The notes: a model not told the origin generated them from the letters alone. Counted from the stretch's first letter, positions 1-8,580 are shown. The stretch: 64,000 nucleotides of DNA from Pedobacter sp. Bi126 (GCF_918698245.1 NZ_CAKKMS010000003.1:372001-436000), one strand, 5' to 3'. Program-made: numbers and translations.

Positions 1-402
1 GATATAATCGGTACCCAAGCGTTTTAAGGATTGTTCACATTCGTAAATTACGCTCTCTTTACCTGCATATTTATAAATATCAATCTCTTTTCCGTCGTTG
101 TTTTTACTCTTAAAGCCAAAATCGCCTTTGGCAAGATCCCAACGCATTCCGAATTTGGTTACCAGTTGTAATTTATCGCGTGAAATACCTTTTATTGCAT
201 CGCCCACAATTTCTTCACTATCGCCCTGACCATAAATTGGAGCGGTATCAATTGATGTAACCCCTAAATCGTAACCTGCTTTAATTGCATTAATCGCATC
301 GTTTCTATCTGTACTTCCCCACATCCATCCGCCGGCTGCCCAGGCGCCAAAAGTGATTACCGAAAGTTCCAAATCTGAATTTCCAATTTTTCTATATTCC
401 AT
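1..402 (-). CDS. Aldo/keto reductase, N-terminal part
   Basis: The first 134 codons of an aldo/keto reductase; the rest runs off the left edge of the window. Family members reduce aldehydes or ketones with NADPH on a TIM barrel in the cytosol. Visible catalytic residues are Asp52 and Tyr57 in SIDTAPIYGQG and Lys83 in LVTKFG. The N-terminus (MEYRKIGNSDLELSVITFGAW) is the usual opening of the family. It starts 2 nt after the stop of the DoxX gene, so the two are probably co-transcribed. The substrate cannot be told from the sequence. Confidence 0.9.
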   Translation of the reverse strand, partial: MEYRKIGNSDLELSVITFGAWAAGGWMWGSTDRNDAINAIKAGYDLGVTSIDTAPIYGQGDSEEIVGDAIKGISRDKLQLVTKFGMRWDLAKGDFGFKSKNNDGKEIDIYKYAGKESVIYECEQSLKRLGTDYI

Positions 403-404
403 AA

Positions 405-800
405 TTATTTTTTAATGATTTTATCAACCGCATAACTATTATGTGGCAAGTAGGCAAGTAGTACCGATAAAAATGCCACATGGACGAGTTGAGAAGGCAA
501 TGCTTCCCAATTCTCAATTACTGTTGTTCCGAAAATCAGTGCTAAAGAAATTACTCCGGCTAATAACAATCCTTGCCTTGTAAACAATCCTAATATAATC
601 ATTAGCCCTGCTATAAATTCGGCGAATGGCAAAATATAACTGAAGGGAATAACCAATGCATCTGGTAAATACGATTTAGAAAATTGTCCTACCATCCAAT
701 GGCTAAAACCCGCTAGCTTAGGCAAACGCACTAAACCATGCCCAAAAAAACTCAATCCTATTGCCAAGCGGCCAAGTAAATATGCCCATTTTGTATCCAT
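405..800 (-). CDS. DoxX family membrane protein
   Basis: A 131-residue integral membrane protein with four hydrophobic segments and the DoxX/YphA pattern: an N-terminal RLAIGLSFFGHGLVRL segment and a central PFAEFIAGLMIILGLFTR motif. Family members are small inner-membrane proteins, some linked to redox stress or quinone chemistry; no precise role can be given here. It is the first gene of a probable two-gene unit with the aldo/keto reductase, which begins 2 nt downstream. A -7 type promoter element lies upstream at 818-825. Confidence 0.85.
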   Translation of the reverse strand: MDTKWAYLLGRLAIGLSFFGHGLVRLPKLAGFSHWMVGQFSKSYLPDALVIPFSYILPFAEFIAGLMIILGLFTRQGLLLAGVISLALIFGTTVIENWEALPSQLVHVAFLSVLLAYLPHNSYAVDKIIKK

Positions 801-817
801 AATATATCGATATACTA

Positions 818-825
818 CAAAAATA
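818..825 (-). promoter_or_regulatory. Bacteroidota -7 promoter element before doxX-like gene
   Basis: On the minus strand this reads TATTTTTG, a match to the Bacteroidota sigma-factor -7 consensus TAnnTTTG, 17 nt upstream of the DoxX start codon. No good -33 TTG sits at the usual spacing, so this rests on one box only. Confidence 0.4.
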
Positions 826-994
826 CAATCTCAACATTAACGATGTTTTAATGCAACAATTATTAGACTGACATTTTACCTTCCTGTGGCGGAGAACACG
901 GAGCTATCGGCCTGAAAACGCCCACCGCTATTCGCTTACCGCTGAACTTTTTTCTATAAAAATTTGGATTTCATCAAACAACAATATACATTAG

Positions 995-1014
995 TGTATT
1001 ATTTAACTAATACA
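995..1014. promoter_or_regulatory. Inverted repeat, candidate operator for the YtrA-type regulator
   Basis: TGTATTA (995-1001) and TAATACA (1008-1014) form a perfect 7-bp inverted repeat with a 6-nt spacer, ending 6 nt before the ATG at 1021. GntR/YtrA-subfamily regulators typically bind such two-fold symmetric AT-rich sites and repress their own operon. This operon encodes one (2684-3058). Binding is inferred. Confidence 0.55.
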
Positions 1015-1020
1015 GTAGAT

Positions 1021-1848
1021 ATGGTAAACATTAACAATCTTAATTTTGGCTACAGCAAGCATAAGCCATTATTTAAAAATATGAGCATGCGGTTAAGCAA
1101 TGGCCATATTTACGGTTTGCTTGGAAAAAATGGAGCCGGTAAATCGAGCTTATTAAAAAACCTGGCCGGTTTGGTGTATGCACAAAGCGGCACATTGGAT
1201 GTAATGGGCTTTAACCCCGCCAAAAGACAACCTGCACTTTTAGAGCAGATCTGTTTTATACCAGAAGAGTTTTATTTGCCTTCAGTAAAAATAGATGCCT
1301 ATCTAAAAGCAAACGCTCCGTTTTACAAAAATTTCGATCACAGTTATTTTACTGATCTGATTAAAGAATTCGATATTCCGGTTGGACAGAAGCTCATTAA
1401 CATGAGTTACGGACAGAAGAAAAAGGTAATTATCGCTTTCGGCCTAGCTACACAGGCGAAACTGGTAATTATGGATGAGCCCACTAACGGCTTAGATATT
1501 CCTTCTAAAGCTCAGTTTAGAAAAATTATGGCTTCTGCTATGACAGATGAACGCTGCATTATCATTTCTACCCATCAGGTGAGGGATCTCGATAACCTGA
1601 TCGACACGGTAATTATGCTTGACGAAAATGACGTTGCGCTTAAAGCTTCAGTAGAAGAAATTACAGCAAAGCTAACATTCAAAAAGGTTAAGGAAATTGA
1701 TGACAGTATTATTTACGCTGAACCGTCTCTCTCCGGCTATAACGTCGTGATGCCAAACTATCACCAGGAAGAAAGCAAATTAGATATGGAACTTCTTTTT
1801 AATGCCATACTTGCAGAAAAAATCAAATTTAAACCTTTATTCAGTTAA
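1021..1848 (+). CDS. ABC transporter ATP-binding protein
   Basis: A 275-residue ABC ATPase. Walker A is GKNGAGKSS, the signature is MSYGQKKKV, Walker B is KLVIMDEPTNGLD, and the switch histidine is in IISTHQ. The ATG at 1021 is chosen over an upstream TTG at 964 because homology begins at MVNINNLNFGY and the candidate operator (995-1014) lies directly before it. The permease follows within a few nt and a YtrA-like regulator after that, the layout of YtrA-regulated ABC exporters. Such systems often respond to cell-envelope stress or nutrient status; the substrate is unknown. Confidence 0.9.
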   Translation: MVNINNLNFGYSKHKPLFKNMSMRLSNGHIYGLLGKNGAGKSSLLKNLAGLVYAQSGTLDVMGFNPAKRQPALLEQICFIPEEFYLPSVKIDAYLKANAPFYKNFDHSYFTDLIKEFDIPVGQKLINMSYGQKKKVIIAFGLATQAKLVIMDEPTNGLDIPSKAQFRKIMASAMTDERCIIISTHQVRDLDNLIDTVIMLDENDVALKASVEEITAKLTFKKVKEIDDSIIYAEPSLSGYNVVMPNYHQEESKLDMELLFNAILAEKIKFKPLFS

Positions 1849-1851
1849 GTG

Positions 1852-2664
1852 ATGAACAACACATTTAATATCAATCGATTTGGCTTATTGCTTAAAAGAC
1901 AGTGGCTTGATTTTGGGAAAATTTATTTAATCAGTCTAGTGGTGTTATTGGGAATTGTAGTGGGATTTTATAGCTACAATATACCCTCACCACTTAAAGA
2001 CAATAATTTCGACTATGACGGCAACCTTGATATGCGTTTCCGCTACCCTCTTTTCCTGATTTTGGGATTTGTTTTTATCAGCATCGTAGCAAGTATCTAT
2101 TTTAATATCCTGGGGCAGAAATCAAGGGCCATTTTAGAACTGATGACACCCGCTTCAGTATTCGAAAAATTTCTGGCAGGTGTAGTTTACACTGCAATAA
2201 TAAGTTTGTTTAGCTATCTATTAATCTTTTATTTAACAGATTTGGCCTTTGTAAAATACCTGAACGGTCACCTTGCTGCCTTTAGAGGCCTCTTGCAAAA
2301 AAACGGGGCTGTTAGAGAAGTTGAAACGATTACTTATCAGGTCTTTAATGATGAAGGTTACAGGAAATATTGCAGCTACTTTTTTGCCTTTCCCTTTCTT
2401 ATTACAAGCATATTCCTTTTAGGATCCGTGTATTTCAACCGCTTTCATTACATCAAAACAGCACTATCTGTAATGGTTTTTATCGGCCTTGCATCTTACC
2501 TGATGGTTAAATTTTCGAGGTGGGTAATGGAAGGCAAGGTTCCCTACCATTACGGGAAAAGTGATAATGATTTGATTCTGTGGACAATTTTATTGATAAC
2601 AAGCATCATCACCATTATCGTGTGGGCGATTACCTACATCCGTCTTAAAGAAAAAGAAGTTTAA
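1852..2664 (+). CDS. ABC transporter permease, ABC-2 like
   Basis: A 270-residue protein with about six hydrophobic segments (for example LISLVVLLGIVVGFYSY and a LWTILLITSIITIIVWAI segment near the C-terminus) and a lysine-rich end, as expected of an ABC-2 type permease partner of the ATPase just upstream. A GTG codon directly before the ATG (1849) is an alternative start; either way the gene is tightly coupled to the ATPase gene, whose stop is at 1846-1848. The GntR regulator follows after 19 nt. Confidence 0.8.
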   Translation: MNNTFNINRFGLLLKRQWLDFGKIYLISLVVLLGIVVGFYSYNIPSPLKDNNFDYDGNLDMRFRYPLFLILGFVFISIVASIYFNILGQKSRAILELMTPASVFEKFLAGVVYTAIISLFSYLLIFYLTDLAFVKYLNGHLAAFRGLLQKNGAVREVETITYQVFNDEGYRKYCSYFFAFPFLITSIFLLGSVYFNRFHYIKTALSVMVFIGLASYLMVKFSRWVMEGKVPYHYGKSDNDLILWTILLITSIITIIVWAITYIRLKEKEV

Positions 2665-2683
2665 ACTTAACGGCATAGTAGAC

Positions 2684-3058
2684 ATGGAATTTAGAGATAA
2701 CAAGGCGATATACCTTCAAATAGCAGAATATGTTTGCGAACACATTTTGTTGGGGAAATGGAAAGCCGAAGAAAAAGTACCCTCAGTTAGGGAATTAGCG
2801 GTTGAACTTGAAGTTAACCCAAATACAGTAATGCGTACTTATGAACTGCTACAAAACAAGAACATCATTAACAATAAAAGAGGAATTGGCTTTTTTGTAG
2901 ATGAGGCGGCAATAGATAATGTAAGAAACTATAGAAAACATCAGTTCATTATAGCTGATCTACCTGTGGTTTTCAGGAATATTTACCTACTTAATATTGG
3001 TTTTGATGAATTGGAAAATCAATATAAAACATTTGTAAAAGAGAACTTTAACGCTTAA
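2684..3058 (+). CDS. GntR family regulator, YtrA subfamily
   Basis: A 124-residue regulator. The N-terminal 70 residues form a GntR winged helix (IYLQIAEYV, KVPSVRELAVELEVNPNTVMRTYELL, then the wing GIGFFVDE). The C-terminal part is only about 45 residues, too short for a ligand domain, which is the mark of the YtrA subfamily. Sitting inside an ABC operon with an inverted repeat at its head, it probably represses this operon. The inducing signal is unknown. Confidence 0.9.
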   Translation: MEFRDNKAIYLQIAEYVCEHILLGKWKAEEKVPSVRELAVELEVNPNTVMRTYELLQNKNIINNKRGIGFFVDEAAIDNVRNYRKHQFIIADLPVVFRNIYLLNIGFDELENQYKTFVKENFNA

Positions 3059-3062
3059 GGAT

Positions 3063-3908
3063 ATGAAAACAAGTAATAAATTATTAATCAGCCTTGCGGC
3101 GCTACTCATCGTCATACCAATTGTGGTTGTCGCGATCAATATAAAGCTAAACTATAGGGAAAGGGGAATAGAGGACACTTATTTTGGAACACAAGAAATC
3201 AATAACGAAGCTTTTGATCAAAAATCGAAAGGCAGGATAACGATTCCCTTACAAACGCCATTTAAAGCCATTCAGATAAAAGATGCCAAGCGTTTTAGTG
3301 TACAGCTTTATGTAAAAGAAGATAAGCGGTATGGACTTAAAGTTCCTGAAAAGTTTAAAAACGATTTAAAATTTGAAGTGGATGCTAACGGAGTGCTGCA
3401 GATTACCGTTAAGAATCAAACTAATGACAACGACGCCGAAAAAATTGTCTTGGTTATATATTGTCCTAACATTAACGAGGCTTCAGTTACAAATTCGAAT
3501 ATTTTTGAATTTAGCGCCCATTCAGATTCTATAAAGTTAAATGTTGATCATAGCGAAATGTTATTCCTAACAGGCGACATTACCTACAACGATACAAAAG
3601 GAAAAGTGACAAGTATAATTAATCCAACGAAGATTGGAAAGCTCTACCTTAATCTAAATAAAACAAAGTTTAGCGGTGTTATCAATGCTTTTAAAGACCT
3701 ATATGTTACGGCGAATAACTCAGAAATTGAAATTGGGAATATAGATGACAACAAAGAATTCCCCTTTGATAACCTGAATATTAAAACGACGGATACATCG
3801 AGCGTAAAATTGCAAAACGTTAAAGTGAAAACCTTCACTGGCGATTTTTCTGATGCTACAACCCTGCAGATTCCAACACCTCTGCTTAAACAATTGTTTA
3901 AGAAATAA
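3063..3908 (+). CDS. Membrane-anchored protein of unknown function in the YtrA-type operon
   Basis: A 281-residue protein with one N-terminal hydrophobic segment (residues about 7-25, LLISLAALLIVIPIVVVAI) and a long exported part rich in short beta-strand-like stretches (VLQITVKNQ, KLYLNLNKTKF). This resembles the repetitive beta structure of DUF2807-type head domains, but I cannot assign the family firmly. It starts 4 nt after the GntR gene and is the last gene of the operon. It may be an envelope sensor or partner of the exporter (inference). Confidence 0.6.
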   Translation: MKTSNKLLISLAALLIVIPIVVVAINIKLNYRERGIEDTYFGTQEINNEAFDQKSKGRITIPLQTPFKAIQIKDAKRFSVQLYVKEDKRYGLKVPEKFKNDLKFEVDANGVLQITVKNQTNDNDAEKIVLVIYCPNINEASVTNSNIFEFSAHSDSIKLNVDHSEMLFLTGDITYNDTKGKVTSIINPTKIGKLYLNLNKTKFSGVINAFKDLYVTANNSEIEIGNIDDNKEFPFDNLNIKTTDTSSVKLQNVKVKTFTGDFSDATTLQIPTPLLKQLFKK

Positions 3909-3919
3909 TTTATAAGGCT

Positions 3920-4033
3920 GTATCATAAATTTAAATTCAAGTCTATGACGTTGAGCTTGTCGAAACGTTTGCTCAAAAGTACTTAAACAGTTCCTTCGAC
4001 AAGCTCATGATCACAACTCTATATTTATGATAC
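3920..4033. repeat. Nested inverted repeat, MITE-like
   Basis: An outer perfect 11-bp inverted repeat (GTATCATAAAT at 3920-3930 and ATTTATGATAC at 4023-4033) encloses a 13-bp inner inverted repeat (TGAGCTTGTCGAA at 3952-3964 and TTCGACAAGCTCA at 3995-4007). The 114-bp unit is non-coding. It could be a small non-autonomous element or a transcription-end hairpin for the upstream operon. Confidence 0.65.
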
Positions 4034-4112
4034 GCCCATTTTTTACGATTTAATGTATTTACAACCACCTTTTACTCCTCATGGTGTAAAAAGGGCATGA
4101 TTTTTAAGCTAA

Positions 4113-4145
4113 CTAATTGGCAAAAGTTTAACTTGGGCCAATTAG
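4113..4145 (+). other. Hairpin with T-rich tail upstream of the alpha/beta hydrolase
   Basis: CTAATTGGC (4113-4121) and GCCAATTAG (4137-4145) form a 9-bp stem with a 15-nt loop, followed by a T-rich stretch, 28 nt before the hydrolase ATG. It may end read-through from the upstream operon or act as a leader structure; the sequence does not decide. Confidence 0.4.
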
Positions 4146-4173
4146 CTTTTTAGTTTTTACATCATTACCAATC

Positions 4174-5160
4174 ATGAAGAGATATTTTCTTTTATTTGCC
4201 CTCAGCCTGTTCGTTTTTAGCCATGCGCAAGCACAAAAGATAGACACCCTATCTATCACCCTTGATAATGTTAAATACCCCTATCCAGTTAAATATTTTC
4301 CTATCAATACCGAAGGGCAAGATATTAAAATGGCTTATATGGATGTTGCACCAACCGCAGCAGCCAATGGAAAAACAGCCATCTTATTCCATGGGAAAAA
4401 TTTTGGAGGTTATTACTGGGGCAATGTAATTAAAGCCTTAACCAACATCGGTTACCGGGTTATTGTGCCTGATCAAATTGGTTTTGGCAAATCATCTAAA
4501 GCATTTATCCATTACAGTTTCCACCAAATGGCTACCTGGAATAAACGACTTCTAGATACCTTGGGTGTTCAAAAAACCGTAGTTTTAGGTCATAGTATGG
4601 GTGGTATGCTGGCTACGCGTTTTGCTTTAATGTACCCGGAAGCGACTGAAAAACTTTTGCTCGAAAATCCAATTGGGCTCGAAGATTATAAAACTTTCAT
4701 TCCATATATCACCACCGCACAACAATACCAAACGGAACTTAAAACCACAGCAGAAAGTGTTCGTAAATATTACCAAGGTTCATATTTTACTTATTGGAAA
4801 CCCGAATATGAATACCTGGTGAGCATTGCGGGAGGGGTAACCAATAGTTCCGACTACCCACGCTGGGCCAAAGTTGCCGCACTAACTTATACCATGATTT
4901 ATGAACAACCTGTGGTCTACGAATTTCAGAATTTAAAGGTTCCTACCGTTTTGTTTATTGGTAAGGAAGACAAAACCATCGTCGGCAAAGGCCTGCTTAC
5001 GCCAGATCAACAGGCTTTACACGGGCAATATAAACTTTTGGGAAAGCAGACTGCAGCCAAAATTATCGGTGCTAAAATTATCGAATTTGATGCCTGCGGG
5101 CATATTCCGCATATCGAAATTCCGACGGAATTTCTGGTGGCTTTAACAGGTAGTTTGTAG
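4174..5160 (+). CDS. Secreted alpha/beta hydrolase
   Basis: A 328-residue protein with a Sec signal peptide (KRYFLLFALSLFVFSHAQAQ, cleavage near residue 21) and an alpha/beta-hydrolase fold. Visible landmarks are the oxyanion-hole region LFHGKNFGGYYW, the nucleophile elbow GHSMGG, and a late histidine in DACGHIPHIEIP that fits the catalytic base. It probably acts in the periplasm or outer membrane on an ester, amide or epoxide. It has no close functional neighbour; the next gene is convergent and shares a terminator hairpin. Confidence 0.85.
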   Translation: MKRYFLLFALSLFVFSHAQAQKIDTLSITLDNVKYPYPVKYFPINTEGQDIKMAYMDVAPTAAANGKTAILFHGKNFGGYYWGNVIKALTNIGYRVIVPDQIGFGKSSKAFIHYSFHQMATWNKRLLDTLGVQKTVVLGHSMGGMLATRFALMYPEATEKLLLENPIGLEDYKTFIPYITTAQQYQTELKTTAESVRKYYQGSYFTYWKPEYEYLVSIAGGVTNSSDYPRWAKVAALTYTMIYEQPVVYEFQNLKVPTVLFIGKEDKTIVGKGLLTPDQQALHGQYKLLGKQTAAKIIGAKIIEFDACGHIPHIEIPTEFLVALTGSL

Positions 5161-5168
5161 TTTTTTAT

Positions 5169-5203
5169 CAGACCTTATAGGTTTTTGAGACCTATAAGGT
5201 CTG
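5169..5203. terminator. Hairpin between convergent genes
   Basis: A perfect 14-bp stem (5169-5182 with 5190-5203, CAGACCTTATAGGT and its complement) and a 7-nt loop lie 8 nt after the hydrolase stop and 11 nt beyond the stop of the convergent gene. No long T-run follows on either strand, so it is a probable bidirectional terminator or a repeat serving as one. Confidence 0.6.
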
Positions 5204-5214
5204 CAACAGTAAAT

Positions 5215-6120
5215 CTAATTAACCTCTTTCCCTACAATTTTATTAATGCCCTGCATTTCGAAATCGATGTCCTGTCCCATCGATTTCATTTTACCATACA
5301 GCTCTACACGGAGGTGGCTGTTAAGTACGATTCCGGTTTTCATATCAAGTGAGGTTTCTCCGGAGTTGGTTCCTTGTAGATCAGTTTCCATTTTGTTGCC
5401 CATCACTTCAAAATTTCCTTTTGAGACTAATGTGCCTTTTACCCCTAATATGGCAATACCATCTTTTACCTCTTTCAATGTGTATTGTGTAATTGTTTCA
5501 ATGGGCATACTCATCTGCATTTTGGTATCAACCGTCCAGCTGTCGCCTATTTTAACCGGTTTTTCAGGGTAAATTTTAAATGACGATTCCATGGTCTGTT
5601 TCACCACCTCGTTGCTAAATTGTTTACTTAAAGCATTTTTTATCTGTTTAACCTGACTGGTATCCTTAGTCATCCTTGCCGCCATATTATCAAGCATTTT
5701 ATCTATACCAGCAACGGTTTTAATCCCACCATTTGGGGTTACAGTCATATAAAAAGACGCCCCTTTTAAGCCGCTAAAAGGGTTCTTTTTGGTACTATCC
5801 TGATCATCTGAATTGAGGGTCATGGTGTTGCCCATCGCTACAGATTTCATGAAAATTCTGTTGTATATTACTTTCACATCCTTTTCCCCGCTATGGCCTT
5901 CGGTAATATCAAAAGTATAATCCGTTCCAATGCTTTGGGTTAAATGTACATCGCGGCCAGCAATTTTCTGGTTAATGATCTGTTCGGAAGTAAGTGTGAA
6001 ATCGTACTTATAGCCCGTTGGATAATTTTGTCTTAGCACATAGGTTTTCTGTGCAAAAGCAGTTACAGAGATCAGGCTCCAGATGATTGCTGCAAATATT
6101 TTTATTTGATCATTTCCCAT
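5215..6120 (-). CDS. Secreted protein, DUF6263-like
   Basis: A 301-residue exported protein of unknown function. The start at 6120 (MGNDQIKIFAAIIWSL) gives a normal signal peptide ending at TAFAQ and avoids overlap with the upstream mtfA-like gene, whose stop is at 6122. The mature part opens with YVLRQNYPTGYKYDF and has repeated beta-strand patterns such as EVMGNKMETDLQG and GETSLDMKTGIV. I believe it matches the Bacteroidota DUF6263 family but could not test this. It is probably co-transcribed with the peptidase gene 1-2 nt upstream. Confidence 0.65.
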   Translation of the reverse strand: MGNDQIKIFAAIIWSLISVTAFAQKTYVLRQNYPTGYKYDFTLTSEQIINQKIAGRDVHLTQSIGTDYTFDITEGHSGEKDVKVIYNRIFMKSVAMGNTMTLNSDDQDSTKKNPFSGLKGASFYMTVTPNGGIKTVAGIDKMLDNMAARMTKDTSQVKQIKNALSKQFSNEVVKQTMESSFKIYPEKPVKIGDSWTVDTKMQMSMPIETITQYTLKEVKDGIAILGVKGTLVSKGNFEVMGNKMETDLQGTNSGETSLDMKTGIVLNSHLRVELYGKMKSMGQDIDFEMQGINKIVGKEVN

Positions 6121-6121
6121 T

Positions 6122-6895
6122 TTAACCTGCAGGTTGTTGTGCAAAAATGCGGCTTAGCTGAAAATACAATTCGGGATGTTTATCCCTTAACTGTTCAGGT
6201 TTTTCAAAGAAATACTCTGAAACCACAGCAAAAAATTCTGCCTGATTAGTGATGGCATAAGGATTAATATCCGATTTATTGTCTTCTATTTTTTCCATCT
6301 CCTCATGCATCATCTTAATCCATGGTAAAGTATATTCATGTGCAATTAAATTCTCTGGAACACCATCTGTTGCGCCGTCAGATTTATCTAAAAGGTGTAC
6401 AAATTCGTGTATAGCCGTATTTTCTTTCCCTGCACTTTTAGAAAAACCATGTCGCAAGGCCGAGCGTGATAAAATCATCTGTCCATTCATATAACCCGTC
6501 CCTACCATACCCATAATATTCCTTTCACCACCTTCAAACTGAAAATCTTTATTAAAAGTATCTGGATACAATAAAACGCTGGTTAAGTTTTTGTATTGCC
6601 AATCGTCGAAACCAAAAATCGGGATAACTGCGCTTGAGGCAATCAGCAACTCATCTAATGTTGTCATTTCTAAACCCACCGCTTCTATTTTAACCGTGCT
6701 GAAAAACGCGGCCACTTTCTGTTCAAACCTCAGCTTATCGGTCGAATCGAGATTATGGTAATACCCTACATAATCATCCAGTATCTTTTTGTCTACATCC
6801 GTTAAAGGCTCAACAGTAACTTTCTTTTTTTTAAGGATAAGATAAAGGGCAATTAGAAAAATAGGAATTAAGTAGGCAAGTGGAAGCGAGTTCAT
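6122..6895 (-). CDS. mtfA: MtfA-like zinc peptidase (M90 family)
   Basis: A 257-residue protein with one N-terminal membrane segment (PLAYLIPIFLIALYLIL) followed by an MtfA domain. The zinc motif HExxH is visible in TAIHEFVHLLDKSDG, and conserved family blocks GFDDW and AEFFAVVSEYFFEKP are present. MtfA of E. coli binds the glucose repressor Mlc and has aminopeptidase activity. Bacteroidota have no obvious Mlc circuit here, so only peptidase activity is claimed. The N-terminal anchor would place it at the inner membrane. Confidence 0.85.
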   Translation of the reverse strand: MNSLPLAYLIPIFLIALYLILKKKKVTVEPLTDVDKKILDDYVGYYHNLDSTDKLRFEQKVAAFFSTVKIEAVGLEMTTLDELLIASSAVIPIFGFDDWQYKNLTSVLLYPDTFNKDFQFEGGERNIMGMVGTGYMNGQMILSRSALRHGFSKSAGKENTAIHEFVHLLDKSDGATDGVPENLIAHEYTLPWIKMMHEEMEKIEDNKSDINPYAITNQAEFFAVVSEYFFEKPEQLRDKHPELYFQLSRIFAQQPAG

Positions 6896-6955
6896 AAATG
6901 GGATTACACAGATTAGCGTGATTACACGGATTTAACAGATGGGCACAAATAAGGG

Positions 6956-7981
6956 TTAGCTTTCAATAATTTCCAATTGAATCAAAACATCCTCGCGTGT
7001 AACCGGATAAGGTTTATTGTTTTTGATGGCTTGATAAACAGCTTCGAAAAGCGGCAAATAACTTCCTACTTCTGATGGAACTGTCTCCTCAGTTTTATGG
7101 CCTTCAGCATCAATGGTTGTTAATAAACCATCTTTACTTGGTGACTCAATGCCATAAGCCGGATCGGTTAATTTCATACCCGCCAGTAATTGTTCTTCCT
7201 GAATATCGGTCCTTTGTTTAATAAAGCTGCCATTTACACCATGTAAAACAAAGCCTGGCTGTGGATTTACCACCAACATGCTTGAGGTTACAAAAACATT
7301 TACGCTATTGGGATAACTCAATTGGATCGAGAAATAATCGTCGACCAAAGTACCTTCCCTATTTTTACCCAGAATTTTATGGTAACTCAATGGTTTGCCA
7401 AACAGGCAGATAACCTGGTCTAACAAGTGCGGGCCTAAATCGTATAAAAGTCCGCTGGCCTCTACCGGGTTTTCTTTAAATGCTTTCGGTCCAATAACAT
7501 TTCGGTAACGATCGTAACGCAGGTGCATTTCGTTTAATTTCCCCAGTTTACCGCTTTCAATTACCTTTTTAACCGAGGTAAAATCACTGTCCCAACGACG
7601 GTTCTGGTAGAAAAAGATTTGTTTTCCTACACTATCGGCAAGCTCAAAAAGCTCCTTTGCCTGCGCAGCTGTTGCCGTAAATGGTTTTTCAACCAGAATA
7701 TGCTTATGCCCGGTTAATGCCGCTTTCGAATGCTCATAATGAAGATTATTGGGTGTATTAATAACAACCAATTCTATCTCGGCATCATTTAAAAGTTCAT
7801 CAACGCTATTATAACTTGTAATATTGGGATAATCGTTAACTGCATTTTTATGGCTGCGTTCTACTATAGCCTTTAAATTAAACCCACTATGTGCCTGTAA
7901 AAAAGGAGCATGAAAAACCTTCCCCGACATGCCATAAGCTAATAAACCGGCATTAATTGTTTTATTGATATTCGTATCCAT
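6956..7981 (-). CDS. Gfo/Idh/MocA family oxidoreductase
   Basis: A 341-residue NAD(P)-dependent oxidoreductase. The Rossmann fold starts at AGLLAYGMSGKVFHAPFL, where the usual GxGxxG is modified to AYGMSG as in several YdgJ-like members. The catalytic EKP motif is in ILVEKPFTATAAQA, and the C-terminal substrate domain includes YDLGPHLLDQ. Enzymes of this class act on sugars, inositols or related compounds. No sugar genes lie next to it, so the substrate is open. It stands alone, with its own leader upstream. Confidence 0.88.
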   Translation of the reverse strand: MDTNINKTINAGLLAYGMSGKVFHAPFLQAHSGFNLKAIVERSHKNAVNDYPNITSYNSVDELLNDAEIELVVINTPNNLHYEHSKAALTGHKHILVEKPFTATAAQAKELFELADSVGKQIFFYQNRRWDSDFTSVKKVIESGKLGKLNEMHLRYDRYRNVIGPKAFKENPVEASGLLYDLGPHLLDQVICLFGKPLSYHKILGKNREGTLVDDYFSIQLSYPNSVNVFVTSSMLVVNPQPGFVLHGVNGSFIKQRTDIQEEQLLAGMKLTDPAYGIESPSKDGLLTTIDAEGHKTEETVPSEVGSYLPLFEAVYQAIKNNKPYPVTREDVLIQLEIIES

Positions 7982-8072
7982 AGGTTATAAATGTAGCTAA
8001 AAATACAATTACGATTCAAGCTTTAATGTTAAAACAGCAAAGCTTTTACTTAGGCCTTACACCTTTTTACAT

Positions 8073-8080
8073 TATCTTTG
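8073..8080 (+). promoter_or_regulatory. -7 promoter element TATCTTTG
   Basis: A perfect match to TAnnTTTG, ending 6 nt before the ATG at 8087, so the transcript would be nearly leaderless. This supports the ATG at 8087 over an in-frame TTG at 8078 that lies inside the box. No clear -33 TTG is seen. Confidence 0.5.
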
Positions 8081-8086
8081 CAAGAT

Positions 8087-8431
8087 ATGAAGCCGTCTGA
8101 GATTAATGCCAAGTGGAAAGTTTTGCAGGAAAAGATTTCAAAGGAATTTGATTCGGATTTTCCTGATTTAAAAGTAATGCTTTTTCTAATTGGCGTTCAG
8201 GAATTGGGCAAAGGGCCAAAGAAATATAGTAAACGCCAAAAAGAGGAGCTGATGCACATTGCTACCTGCCGTTTATTGAGCGAAATGGGTTTTTATGAGC
8301 TTGAGGGCTTAGATCAGGATGGTTGGCCACATTGGAAATTAATTAAAGCGATACCTCCTTATACCATGCTTGAGCAGGAAATGCTGATGAAATCGCTCGT
8401 GGTAAGTTATTTCGAAGATATTTATTCGTAA
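8087..8431 (+). CDS. Conserved hypothetical protein
   Basis: A 114-residue soluble protein that I do not recognise beyond looking like a conserved Bacteroidota protein. It opens MKPSEINAKWK and contains MLFLIGVQELGKGPKKYSK and a GWPHWKLIKAIPPY segment; it is probably alpha-helical and has no signal peptide. The promoter box just upstream suggests it is expressed on its own. It is followed by about 700 bp of repeat-rich non-coding DNA. Confidence 0.65.
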   Translation: MKPSEINAKWKVLQEKISKEFDSDFPDLKVMLFLIGVQELGKGPKKYSKRQKEELMHIATCRLLSEMGFYELEGLDQDGWPHWKLIKAIPPYTMLEQEMLMKSLVVSYFEDIYS

Positions 8432-8478
8432 ATTCGATCGTGCTGTCAGATGTTTCTATCCGGCATCAATCTACTCCA

Positions 8479-8496
8479 TCAGATGGTAACATCTGA
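8479..8496. repeat. Palindromic hairpin, copy 1
   Basis: TCAGATG-GTAA-CATCTGA, a 7-bp stem with a 4-nt loop. It belongs to the same family as 8531-8554 and 8934-8957. Confidence 0.6.
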
Positions 8497-8530
8497 CGGC
8501 ACAATAATGCCGCGGATTAACTTCCTCGTG

Positions 8531-8554
8531 GTGTTGGATGTTACCATCCGACAC
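8531..8554. repeat. Palindromic hairpin, copy 2
   Basis: GTGTTGGATG-TTAC-CATCCGACAC, a 10-bp stem with one G:T mismatch. Its loop is the complement of the loop in the other two copies, so this copy lies in the opposite orientation. Confidence 0.6.
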
Positions 8555-8580
8555 GGATCTATTCAAATACTTATTTAAAA

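Noticed and set aside
964..1020. Upstream TTG start for the ABC ATPase gene
   Set aside because: The extra 19 residues do not look like ABC sequence and the candidate operator lies inside this stretch; ATG 1021 fits the family start.
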